From Alterinioella sp963975135 (lineage in GTDB: Bacteria; Pseudomonadota; Alphaproteobacteria; Rhodobacterales; Rhodobacteraceae), in assembly GCA_963975135.1 (NCBI GenBank), contig CAXBGQ010000192.1, forward strand, positions 1 to 6,239: a stretch of 6,239 nucleotides of DNA, written 5' to 3'. Each line of letters starts with the position of its first letter. Position 1 is the stretch's first letter. The notes under the pieces are model-generated. The model did not search any database. It worked only from the letters and a program-made list of their open reading frames with translations, and had not been told where the DNA came from. Below are positions 1-5,779 of the stretch, one piece after another. A program made the translations under genes and the position numbers.

Positions 1-708
1 CACGAAGGCGAAGCAGAGTCTTCCCCCAACCCCTCCCCCTATTTCGACGGCTGCCTGCCCATCGAGGTGATGGCCGAACGCGGCCGCGAGACCCTGCGTT
101 TCGGCCCGATGAAACCCGTCGGTCTGACCAACCCGCACCAGCCCGACATCAAGGCGCATGCCATCGTGCAACTCAGGCGCGACAACAAACTGGGCACGCT
201 TTTCAATATCGTGGGCTTCCAGACCAAGATGAAATACGGCGCGCAAACCTCTGTTTTCAAAATGATTCCAGGGCTGGAAAACGCCAGCTTCGCGCGCCTT
301 GGCGGCATCCACCGCAACACGTTCCTCAATTCACCGACCCTGCTCGACAATCAGATGCGCCTGCGCTCACGCCCTCATATCCGCTTTGCCGGTCAGATCA
401 CCGGGGTCGAGGGCTATGTCGAATCGGCGGCCATGGGGCTTTTGGCCGGCCGCCTCGCTGCCGCCGAGATCACCGGCCGGACCCTGCCGCCGGTGCCTCA
501 GGTCACCGCCATGGGCGCGCTTGTCCACCACATCACCGGCGGGGCCGAGGCCAAGACATTTCAGCCGATGAACGTGAATTTCGGCCTCTTCCCCCCCATC
601 GACCTCAAGGGCGGACGCCGCAACCGCAAGGCCCGCTACAAGGGCTATACCGACCGCGCCAAATCCGCCTGGACCGATTGGCTGACCGCCGAGACCGTCC
701 CGGTTTGA
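1..708 (+). CDS. trmFO: TrmFO, tRNA (m5U54) methyltransferase, C-terminal 235 residues (5' end outside window)
   Basis: Flavin-dependent enzyme that methylates U54 in the T-loop of tRNAs, using methylenetetrahydrofolate as carbon donor and FAD/NAD(P)H as reductant; cytosolic. The frame is open from base 1, so the N-terminal FAD-binding half lies upstream. What is visible is the family signature YFDGCLPIEVMAERG followed by TLRFGPMKPVGL (bases 40-120). Its cysteine at bases 52-54 corresponds to the conserved catalytic-region cysteine of the family (Cys226 region of the B. subtilis enzyme, from memory). The late dinucleotide-binding motif RFAGQITGVEGYVESA lies at about 382-429, followed by AAMGLLAG. 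The tail FPPIDLKGGRRNRKARYKGY is also typical. The remaining length fits the second half of a roughly 440-residue protein, and the gene ends with TGA at 706-708. An internal ATG at 67 is not a start, because the signature begins before it. Identification is firm; only the 5' end is unknown. Confidence 0.95.
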   Translation, partial: HEGEAESSPNPSPYFDGCLPIEVMAERGRETLRFGPMKPVGLTNPHQPDIKAHAIVQLRRDNKLGTLFNIVGFQTKMKYGAQTSVFKMIPGLENASFARLGGIHRNTFLNSPTLLDNQMRLRSRPHIRFAGQITGVEGYVESAAMGLLAGRLAAAEITGRTLPPVPQVTAMGALVHHITGGAEAKTFQPMNVNFGLFPPIDLKGGRRNRKARYKGYTDRAKSAWTDWLTAETVPV

Positions 709-747
709 TCTGGACGCAAGACCGCCGCCGCTGTTAGCGTCGCGCCC

Positions 748-1356
748 ATGACCGAGAAATTCCTGACCAGATCCTACGGCAAGAAAAGCACCGGCGCACT
801 CCGGGCGCATTACGATGCCTGGGCCGACAGCTATGATGCCGAGATCGCCGAAAACGGCTATGCCACGCCAGCGCGCTGCGCCGCTGCTCTGGCCGCAATG
901 GGACTTGCCAAAGCGGCCCCCATCCTCGATCTGGGCTGTGGTACCGGCCTTTCCGGCGCGGCGCTCTCTGCCGAGGGCTTCACCGTGATCGACGGCACTG
1001 ACCTCTCGCCCGGCATGCTGGCAAAGGCCGAAAAACGCGCCCTTTACCGACAGCTTTTTCCGGGCCACCCCGATGGCCTCCTGCCACAAGGCCCCTATCA
1101 GGCGATCTGCGCCGTCGGTGTCATCAGCCCCGGTGCCGCCCCGATCTCGATGCTGGCCACCGCGCTCGATCTGCTGCCGCCGGGCGCGCCTTTGGTGATG
1201 TCGCTCAACGATCACGGGCTTGCCGATGCCAGCTATACCAGCGGAATTGCGGCGGTGGTCGCCGCCGGATACGCGCGGCTCAGTTTCGAGGAATACGGCG
1301 ACCACCTGCCCGGGATCAACCTGAACTCCACCGTCTACGTGCTTGAAAAAACGTGA
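748..1356 (+). CDS. Class I SAM-dependent methyltransferase, METTL27/WBSCR27-like
   Basis: A 202-residue protein with a single Rossmann-type methyltransferase domain and no signal peptide or membrane segment, so probably cytosolic. The N-terminal motif YDAWADSYDAEI (residues 22-33) is the usual lead-in of this group. Motif I ILDLGCGTG (59-67) binds SAM. The acidic Asp85 in GTDLSPGML should contact the SAM ribose. VGVISPGAAP (123-132) sits where METTL27-like proteins have motif IV, and YVLEKT closes the last strand. I recognise the family but not the substrate. Its place between two tRNA-modification genes makes an RNA substrate conceivable, but nothing in the sequence shows it. The ATG at 748 is chosen because the motif lead-in follows closely and no better start precedes it. 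There is no clear Shine-Dalgarno sequence; a -10-like TGTTAG at 732-737 would give a very short or absent leader. Its TGA overlaps the GTG of gluQRS. Confidence 0.85.
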   Translation: MTEKFLTRSYGKKSTGALRAHYDAWADSYDAEIAENGYATPARCAAALAAMGLAKAAPILDLGCGTGLSGAALSAEGFTVIDGTDLSPGMLAKAEKRALYRQLFPGHPDGLLPQGPYQAICAVGVISPGAAPISMLATALDLLPPGAPLVMSLNDHGLADASYTSGIAAVVAAGYARLSFEEYGDHLPGINLNSTVYVLEKT

Positions 1357-2210
1357 CTTTCACCACACGATTCGCACCATCGCCAACCGGTCCTCTGCAT
1401 TTGGGGCACGCCTATTCCGCCATTCTTGCCCATGACATGGCGCGCGATGCCGGTGGACGGTTTCTGCTGCGCATCGACGATATCGACCAGACCCGCGCGC
1501 GCGCCCATTGGGTCACCCAGATCGAACAGGATCTGACCTGGCTCGGCCTGACCTGGGACGGCGAGCCCTGGCATCAATCCGACCACCTGCCCGAATACCG
1601 CTCCGTTCTGGATAGGCTGACCGCGCGCGGCTTGACCTATCCCTGTTCCTGCAAGCGTCGCGATATCGAGAGCGCCGCCGCCGCCCCGCAGGAAGGCGTG
1701 CCCAGCCACGGCCCCGATGGCCGCATCTATCCCGGCACCTGCCGCCACCGCCCGATGTCGGATCTGCAACCCGGTGACGCGATTCGCCTCGACCTGGCCC
1801 GCGCCCTGCCCGCCACCCTGCCCGCCTTCACCGAAACCGGCCCCGCCCATGCCGGCGTTCACCCCGTCACGCCCGACCACCTGCAAACCCATATCGGCGA
1901 CCCGGTGCTGGCCCGCCCAAACATGGCCGCCTCCTATCACCTCAGCGTGGTGATCGACGACGCCGCCCAGAGCGTGACCCATGTGATCCGTGGCGAGGAT
2001 CTCTTCGAGGCCAGTTTCCTGCACGTCGCTCTGCAAACCATCCTCAACCTGCCGACGCCCATCTACCACCACCACGCGTTGATCCGCGACGAGCAGGGCA
2101 GGCGCCTCGCCAAACGCGACGATGCCCGCGCCATCGCCACCTATCGCGACGCCGGGCTCAGCCCGATGGATATCCGAAACATGCTGCCCCTGCCTTCTTT
2201 GCGCCTATAA
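1353..2210 (+). CDS. gluQ: Glutamyl-Q tRNA(Asp) synthetase
   Basis: A truncated glutamyl-tRNA synthetase paralogue that activates glutamate and attaches it to the queuosine base at position 34 of tRNA-Asp instead of to a tRNA 3' end. The 285 residues hold the catalytic domain only, with no anticodon-binding domain, which is usual for GluQ-RS (about 300 residues). FAPSPTGPLHLGHAYSA (7-23) contains the class I HIGH-type motif HLGH, and RIDDIDQTR follows at 40-48. The zinc site of this family is visible as C98-S-C100 and Y126-P-G-T-C130. VTHVIRGEDLFEAS (208-221) and RRLAKRDD (250-257, the KMSKS-equivalent loop) complete the active site. The start is GTG, overlapping the methyltransferase stop as GTGA; no ATG lies before the HLGH motif and no Shine-Dalgarno sequence is visible, so translation probably depends on coupling. 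The protein ends with TAA, which lies in the loop of a short palindrome. Confidence 0.95.
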   Translation: MTFTTRFAPSPTGPLHLGHAYSAILAHDMARDAGGRFLLRIDDIDQTRARAHWVTQIEQDLTWLGLTWDGEPWHQSDHLPEYRSVLDRLTARGLTYPCSCKRRDIESAAAAPQEGVPSHGPDGRIYPGTCRHRPMSDLQPGDAIRLDLARALPATLPAFTETGPAHAGVHPVTPDHLQTHIGDPVLARPNMAASYHLSVVIDDAAQSVTHVIRGEDLFEASFLHVALQTILNLPTPIYHHHALIRDEQGRRLAKRDDARAIATYRDAGLSPMDIRNMLPLPSLRL

Positions 2211-2223
2211 ATATCCAAAGAAG
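2194..2223. repeat. Gene-end palindrome spanning the gluQ stop codon
   Basis: Perfect 8-base inverted repeat, CTTCTTTG (2194-2201) and CAAAGAAG (2216-2223), around a 14-base AT-rich loop that contains the TAA stop. No U-run follows on either strand, so it is not a canonical intrinsic terminator. From memory, a TTCTTTG...AAATATCC pattern is frequent at gene ends in Rhodobacteraceae, which would make this one copy of a dispersed element; that is recall and was not tested. It could act as a 3'-end stabiliser or weak terminator. Confidence 0.5.
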
Positions 2224-2290
2224 ACTGCAACACACGCCACGACCAACATCGTGCGCACCGCGTCACCATGCACCAATCAAACCATAAAGC

Positions 2291-2307
2291 GGCCCCGCCA
2301 AGGGGCC
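2291..2307 (-). terminator. Probable hisI terminator hairpin
   Basis: On the minus strand GGCCCC, loop TTGGC, GGGGCC, six GC pairs, located 6 bases beyond the hisI stop. It is followed by a broken T-rich stretch (GCTTTATGGTTTG) and not a clean U-run, so it is weaker than the terminator at 3224-3264. It lies in the convergent gap with gluQ. Confidence 0.5.
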
Positions 2308-2312
2308 TCAAT

Positions 2313-2672
2313 TCAGTTGATCGGCTCCATGATCTCCACTTCGACGCCGTCCCGGATCGCGGTGTAGAAACAGGCCTGTCGGTTGGTGTGGCAGGCAGGC
2401 CCCGTCTGGCGCACCAGCGCCAGCAGGCAATCGCGGTCGCAATCAATCCGCAGTTCCACCAATTCCTGCACATGGCCCGAGCTTTCGCCCTTGACCCAGA
2501 ACGCGCCCCGCGACCGCGACCAATAGGTCACCCGCCCCGTCGCCAGCGTCCGGGCCACGGCCTCGGCATTCATCCAGGCCAGCATCAGAACCTCGCCGGT
2601 CGCCGCCTCCTGCGCGATGCAGGGCACAAGACCGTCGGAATTATAGCTCAAACCGTGTGGGTCAAATTCCAT
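2313..2672 (-). CDS. hisI: Phosphoribosyl-AMP cyclohydrolase
   Basis: Opens the purine ring of phosphoribosyl-AMP to give ProFAR, the third step of histidine biosynthesis; a cytosolic zinc and magnesium enzyme. This is the stand-alone form of 119 residues, without the HisE pyrophosphohydrolase domain. Visible motifs are VLMLAWMNAEA (28-38), VTYWSRSRGAFWVKGESSGH (48-67), the acidic metal cluster D77-C-D79-R-D81, and the zinc cysteines C78, C94 (in ACHTN) and C101 (in QACFY). The frame is open further upstream, but the start is set at 2672 because GGGAG (2680-2684) lies 7 bases before that ATG, the protein then has the normal family length, and a longer version would run into the divergent scaffold gene. 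Its promoter must lie in the 67-base gap shared with that gene. Confidence 0.95.
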   Translation of the reverse strand: MEFDPHGLSYNSDGLVPCIAQEAATGEVLMLAWMNAEAVARTLATGRVTYWSRSRGAFWVKGESSGHVQELVELRIDCDRDCLLALVRQTGPACHTNRQACFYTAIRDGVEVEIMEPIN

Positions 2673-2685
2673 CGCCGGGCTCCCT

Positions 2686-2717
2686 TTGCAAATCGCGCCT
2701 GCCTCGCTACCTATAGC
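2686..2717 (+). promoter_or_regulatory. Possible sigma70-type promoter in the hisI / Fe-S scaffold divergent gap
   Basis: TTGCAA (2686-2691) and TATAGC (2712-2717) resemble -35 and -10 boxes, but the 20-base spacer is too long, so the match is weak. The core CTATAG (2711-2716) is palindromic and could serve as a -10 on either strand, which would make the two divergent promoters face each other. A start site about 7 bases beyond TATAGC would leave a leader of about 16 bases containing the GAGGG ribosome site at 2728-2732. Confidence 0.25.
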
Positions 2718-2739
2718 CCAAGAGGCCGAGGGAAAAGCC

Positions 2740-3192
2740 ATGACGACCGACAGCGATCTGATCAAACTCTACTCACAGCGCATTCTGGCGCTGGCGGCCG
2801 ATATCCCGCTGACCGACCGGCTGGACAACCCGCAGGCAACCACCCGCAAACGCGCGCCGCTTTGCGGCTCGACTGTCACCGTCGATCTCGATGTGGAAAA
2901 CGGCGTCATCACCCGGTTCGGGCAGGATGTGAAGGCGTGCGCCCTCGGTCAGGCCTCGGCCGCCCTGGTCGGCGCGCATGTGCTTGGCCGCAGCCGGGCC
3001 GAGGTTGAGACCGGGCGCAATCAGCTGCGCGCCATGCTGAAGGAGGGTGCGCCGCCGCCCAATGCGCCTTTCACGGGCTTCGAAGTGCTGGAACCTGCGC
3101 GTGAGTACAAAAACCGCCACGCCTCGATCATGCTGGCGTTTGAAGCCACGCTCGAGGCCATGGCAGACGCCGAACGCGCCGCTTGCGCCTGA
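2740..3192 (+). CDS. SufU/IscU-like iron-sulfur cluster scaffold-family protein lacking the third cysteine
   Basis: A 150-residue protein of the IscU/NifU N-terminal fold, the family in which Fe-S clusters are built before transfer to target proteins. RAPLCGSTVTVDLDVENGVI (38-57) matches the first ligand region of IscU, with Cys42, and DVKACALGQASA (63-74) matches the second, with Cys67. The third region reads EYKNRHASIML (122-132). Aligned on E. coli IscU VKIHCSIL, the histidine is kept (H127), but the cysteine that accepts sulfur is alanine (A128). The Asp after the first cysteine (CGD in IscU) is serine (S44). Binding or assembling a cluster in the standard way is therefore doubtful; a divergent scaffold, carrier or regulator is possible. 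The start at 2740 is chosen over an upstream in-frame ATG at 2686 because GAGGG (2728-2732) sits 7 bases ahead of it. No isc or suf genes are nearby. Confidence 0.85.
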   Translation: MTTDSDLIKLYSQRILALAADIPLTDRLDNPQATTRKRAPLCGSTVTVDLDVENGVITRFGQDVKACALGQASAALVGAHVLGRSRAEVETGRNQLRAMLKEGAPPPNAPFTGFEVLEPAREYKNRHASIMLAFEATLEAMADAERAACA

Positions 3193-3214
3193 AAATTCTT
3201 CCGCAAGAATTTTC
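3191..3214. repeat. Palindrome overlapping the scaffold-gene stop codon, possible weak terminator
   Basis: Perfect 10-base inverted repeat GAAAATTCTT (3191-3200) and AAGAATTTTC (3205-3214) with loop CCGC. It begins inside the TGA stop of the scaffold gene. The AT-rich stem ending in TTTT could end transcription or protect the 3' end of the plus-strand message. I recall similar AAAATTCTT...AAGAATTTT elements as common in Roseobacter-type genomes; this is recall only. Confidence 0.55.
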
Positions 3215-3223
3215 CCCGCGCAT

Positions 3224-3264
3224 AAAAAAACCGCCGCGCTCCGGGGACAACCGGAGGGCGGCGG
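3224..3264 (-). terminator. Strong intrinsic terminator of the small-gene transcript
   Basis: Read on the minus strand, a 14-position stem (3264-3251 with 3244-3231; 13 pairs, one C-C mismatch) closes a 6-base loop TTGTCC and is followed at once by seven T (3230-3224). This is a textbook Rho-independent terminator with a clear direction; on the plus strand the hairpin has no U-run after it. It implies that a minus-strand transcript ends here, and the only candidate upstream is the small gene at 3433-3555, or a transcript reading through from recG. Confidence 0.85.
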
Positions 3265-3432
3265 CAAGGTATGCGTGTCGGCGTTTTCCAAAACCAGGTG
3301 CGCAGGGCAGGCAAAAACCCTGAAAAATGCACCATCAGGCAGAGGCCGCGCGAGGGATGTTTGGGGACAGACCCAAGCGCGATTTCGAAAAGGCTCCGGA
3401 CGATCGACCGCAGGCAGAATTTCAAGGCAGGC
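3265..3432 (-). other. Untranslated stretch between small gene and its terminator
   Basis: 168 bases with no convincing coding frame on either strand. On the minus strand it contains small hairpins: TTGGG/CCCAA with a 6-base loop at 3361-3376, and CCTGA/TCAGG with an 11-base loop at 3319-3339, the latter followed by TTTTT. It is probably the 3' untranslated region of the small gene and might release or encode a small RNA. I see no match to 6S RNA, SRP RNA or tmRNA signatures and no internal promoter that I would defend. Confidence 0.4.
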
Positions 3433-3555
3433 TCAGACCAGACCCGGCAAATGCAGCAAACCAACGGTCATGGCACCCAGCGCCAACACACCCGCAAAAT
3501 CGAAAAGAAGCGTATCTCGGGAGGTCTCAAGGATCTGTCTGATCTGGCTGAACAT
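3433..3555 (-). CDS. Small single-span membrane peptide, possibly SOS-regulated
   Basis: A 40-codon frame ending in TGA, not recognised as a named family. The first 13 residues (MFSQIRQILETSR) are polar with R6 and R13. Residues 16-38 are mostly hydrophobic (FAGVLALGAMTVGLLHLPG at 20-38), long enough for one membrane helix, with D19 near its start; the charge pattern suggests N-terminus in the cytoplasm. ATG 3555 is favoured because GAGGA (3566-3570) lies 10 bases upstream; an in-frame ATG at 3579 would give 48 residues but has no ribosome site. A LexA-type box lies 69 bases upstream of the ATG, and a strong terminator follows the untranslated region. The gene sits just downstream of recG in the same orientation. 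A function in the SOS response, for example division control, is inference only. The coding claim rests on ribosome site, hydrophobic pattern, operator and terminator, not on homology. Confidence 0.6.
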   Translation of the reverse strand: MFSQIRQILETSRDTLLFDFAGVLALGAMTVGLLHLPGLV

Positions 3556-3617
3556 GGTTTCCAATTCCTCAATTGTCATCGGCGTGTTAACGCTTTGTTC
3601 TCATTTTCGGGCTGCGA

Positions 3618-3638
3618 AAGCAAGAACTTTTTGAGAAC
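3618..3638 (-). promoter_or_regulatory. LexA (SOS) box with adjoining -35-like hexamer
   Basis: The plus strand reads GAAC-TTTTTGA-GAAC at 3624-3638, equal to GTTC-N7-GTTC on the minus strand, the direct-repeat operator used by alphaproteobacterial LexA. Directly downstream on the minus strand is TTGCTT (3623-3618), a possible -35 that LexA would cover. At 17 bases spacing stands GAACAA (3600-3595), which is a poor -10, so the exact promoter is uncertain. A further GAAC at 3645-3648 follows at spacing six. Confidence 0.55.
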
Positions 3639-3654
3639 ATTTGCGAACAAACCG

Positions 3655-3672
3655 GCATCAAATGGTTAATGC
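3655..3672 (-). terminator. Possible weak terminator of recG
   Basis: On the minus strand GCATTAA and TTTGATGC-side bases form a 7-pair stem (one T-G wobble) with a 4-base loop, starting 5 bases after the recG stop. It is followed by CGGTTTGTT and not a proper U-run, so termination would be leaky and read-through into the small gene is possible. Confidence 0.3.
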
Positions 3673-3677
3673 TCGCC

Positions 3678-5779
3678 CTAACCCACTGAAATCAAACGGA
3701 TCGCCTTTTCCTGTTCCATCAACCACAAAAGCACCCGCGCCGATTGCCCGCGCGGGCCCATCAGGTCGGGATCCTGCGCCAGCAGCGCCCGCGCATCGCG
3801 TTGTGCCACTTCCATCAGCCCGGTCTGGCTTTCCATATCGGCAACCCGGAACCGGGGCAGTCCCGATTGCGCGGTCCCGATCAGATCACCGGCCCCACGA
3901 ATGGCCAGATCCTCTTCGGCGATGCGAAACCCGTCCTCGGTCTCGCGCAGCACGCCCAACCGGCGGCGCGCGGTTTCCCCCAGTGGCGCGCGATACATCA
4001 AGAGACAGGTCGAGGCTGCCGCCCCCCTCCCCACCCGGCCGCGCAGCTGATGCAGCTGCGCCAGCCCGAAATTCTCGGCCTGTTCGATCACCATGATCGA
4101 GGCATTGGGCACATCCACGCCGACCTCGATCACCGTCGTGGCCACCAGAACCCGGGTCCGCCCGGTGTTGAAATCATCCATCGCGGCATCTTTTTCGGCA
4201 GGCGGCAGCTGGCCATGAACCAAGCCCACCACGCCCTCGCCCAGCTCGGCGCGCAACGCCTTGAACCGGTCCTCGGCCGCCGTCATGTCGACCGCCTCGC
4301 TTTCCTCGACCAACGGGCAAACCCAATAGGCCTGTCGCCCCTCGGCCACCGCGTCGCGCAGATGCTGCACCACCTCACCTATTCGCGCCGTATTGACCAG
4401 CGCCGTCGTGATCGGGTGCGGCCGGGCGGCTTTTCGTCCAGAACCGAGATGTCCATATCGCCATAGGTCGCGAGACTCAGCGTGCGCGGAATCGGCGTCG
4501 CGGTCATCACCAGAATATCGGCGGCGCGGCCCTTTTCGCCCAGCCGCACCCGTTCGCGCACCCCGAACCGGTGCTGTTCATCGACCACGGCCAGGCGCAG
4601 ATCGCCAAAGACGACATCCTCCTGAAACACCGCATGGGTGCCAACCAGAATCGCAATCTCTCCGGTCTTCAGCGCCGCCAGCTTGGCGCGCCGCTCGGCC
4701 GCTTTGTCCCGGCCCGTCAGGATCTCGAGCCGCACGCCCGCCGCCGCGGCCATCGGCGCAAGGCTCGCCAGATGCTGCGCTGCCAGGATCGAGGTCGGAG
4801 CCATCATCACCGCCTGCCCGCCCGTTTCCACCGCGATCAGCATCGCCAGCATCGCCACCAGCGTCTTGCCCGACCCGACATCGCCCTGCACCAGCCGGTT
4901 CATCCGCGTCGGTTGCGCCATATCCTGCGCAATCTCGGCAATGACGCGGGTCTGCGCCGGGGTGGGCTGAAACGGCAGGCTGGCCAGCACCCGGGCGCGC
5001 AGATGGCCGTCGCCCTCGGAAATAAACCCCTTGGCGCGCCGCACCTTGGCGCGGGCCAGCCCAAGCGTCAGCTGATGGGCCATGAATTCATCATAGGCCA
5101 GCCGTTCCCGCGCCGGATGGGCACGCGACAGATCCCGTTCATTTTCAGGGTGATGCGCTTTTTCCAGCGCTTCCGGCCAGGCCGGCCAACCCTTCGATTT
5201 CAACAGCGGAAGGTCGATCCATTCGCCCAGATAAGGCGCGCGCGGCAGGGCCGATGCGACGGCCTTGGCAATGCCTTTCTGGGTCACACCCGCCGTCAGG
5301 GGATAGACCGGTTCATAGGCCGGGATGGTGGCGGCATCGGCGGGCGGGACCACATGATCGGGGTGAACCATCTGGGCAATGCCGTCAAAAAGCTCCACCC
5401 TGCCCGATACGATGCGCCGCGCCCCGGTGGGCAAAAGCCGTTCGAGATAATCGCTGCGAGCGTGGAAGAACACGAGGTCAAAGCTGGTCTCGGCATCGGT
5501 GACATGCACCCGGTAGGGTCGGGTTTTCACCGCCGGTTTGCGATGCGGGCCGATCACGACCTCCACCGTCACCGTGCCCGGCAGAACCGCCGCGGTGATC
5601 GAGGCCACCCGGGCCCGGTCAATGCCGCCCACCGGCAGGGTCAGCAGCAGATCCTTCGGTGTCTCAACGTCCAGACCCTTATAATGCTTCGCGGTTTTCG
5701 GGCCGATGCCATCAAGCACCTCTAGTTCGGCAAAAAGCGGAAACAGAATCTCGGGGCGCGTGCCCTTTGCATCAGCCAT
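3678..5779 (-). CDS. recG: ATP-dependent DNA helicase RecG, interrupted by a single-base frameshift
   Basis: RecG reverses stalled replication forks and branch-migrates Holliday junctions and D-/R-loops. The N-terminal wedge region includes LDGIGPKTAKHYKGL (22-36). The helicase core shows Walker A GDVGSGKT (299-306), MAPTSILAAQH (326-336), box II DEQH (400-403) and TATPIPRTL (426-434). After the break come TTVIEVGVDVPNA, QLHQLRGRVGRG (motif VI), and the RecG translocation region GFRIAEEDLAIRGAGDLIG. The frame breaks after DEKPPGRT (residue 455): as written it runs 11 more codons to TAG at 4379-4381. Restoring one C in the coding strand at 4414-4416 joins both parts into 700 residues, the usual length. 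Both halves are well conserved, so sequencing error or a very recent mutation is most likely. Start ATG 5779 has GGAG 7 bases upstream and overlaps the ligA stop by 8 bases, suggesting cotranscription and coupling. Confidence 0.93.
4411..4417 (-). other. Frameshift site in recG (G/C run one base short)
   Basis: The plus strand reads ATCGGGT. With four G instead of three, the minus strand reads ACC CCG ATC ACG ACG GCG, giving TPITTALVNTARIGEVV in continuity with both flanking parts of RecG. No slippery heptamer (X XXY YYZ) is present in the zero frame, so programmed -1 frameshifting is not supported. Confidence 0.85.

Noticed and set aside
367..1305. 312-codon open frame on the minus strand across trmFO and the methyltransferase
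   Set aside because: It spans two well-supported genes and their intergenic gap with low-complexity Gly/Arg composition; a GC-driven shadow.
1335..2075. 246-codon minus-strand frame opposite gluQ
   Set aside because: Antisense to conserved GluQ-RS motifs, Gly/Val/Ala-rich, no domain.
3224..3432. 6S RNA, SRP RNA or tmRNA gene
   Set aside because: I could not find the conserved signatures of any of these, such as the SRP tetraloop region or a tmRNA tag frame with tRNA-like ends.
3021..3464. 147-codon minus-strand frame crossing the small-gene 3' region
   Set aside because: It reads through the strong terminator at 3224-3264 and into the antisense of the scaffold gene; its composition has no family resemblance.
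3635..3648. Second LexA box (GAAC-N6-GAAC)
   Set aside because: Spacing is six, not seven; kept only as a possible extra half-site.
3271..3669. Plus-strand frames of 132-195 codons between the scaffold gene and recG
   Set aside because: Basic, low-hydrophobicity translations without domains, overlapping the better-supported minus-strand peptide, operator and terminator.
4373..4420. Programmed ribosomal frameshift in recG
   Set aside because: No slippery heptamer in the zero frame; a missing base in a short G/C run explains the break more simply.
4571..5725. Long open frame on the plus strand opposite recG (384 codons)
   Set aside because: It lies wholly antisense to conserved RecG motifs, is extremely rich in Arg/Gly/His/Gln, and has no recognisable domain; long antisense frames are expected at this GC content.
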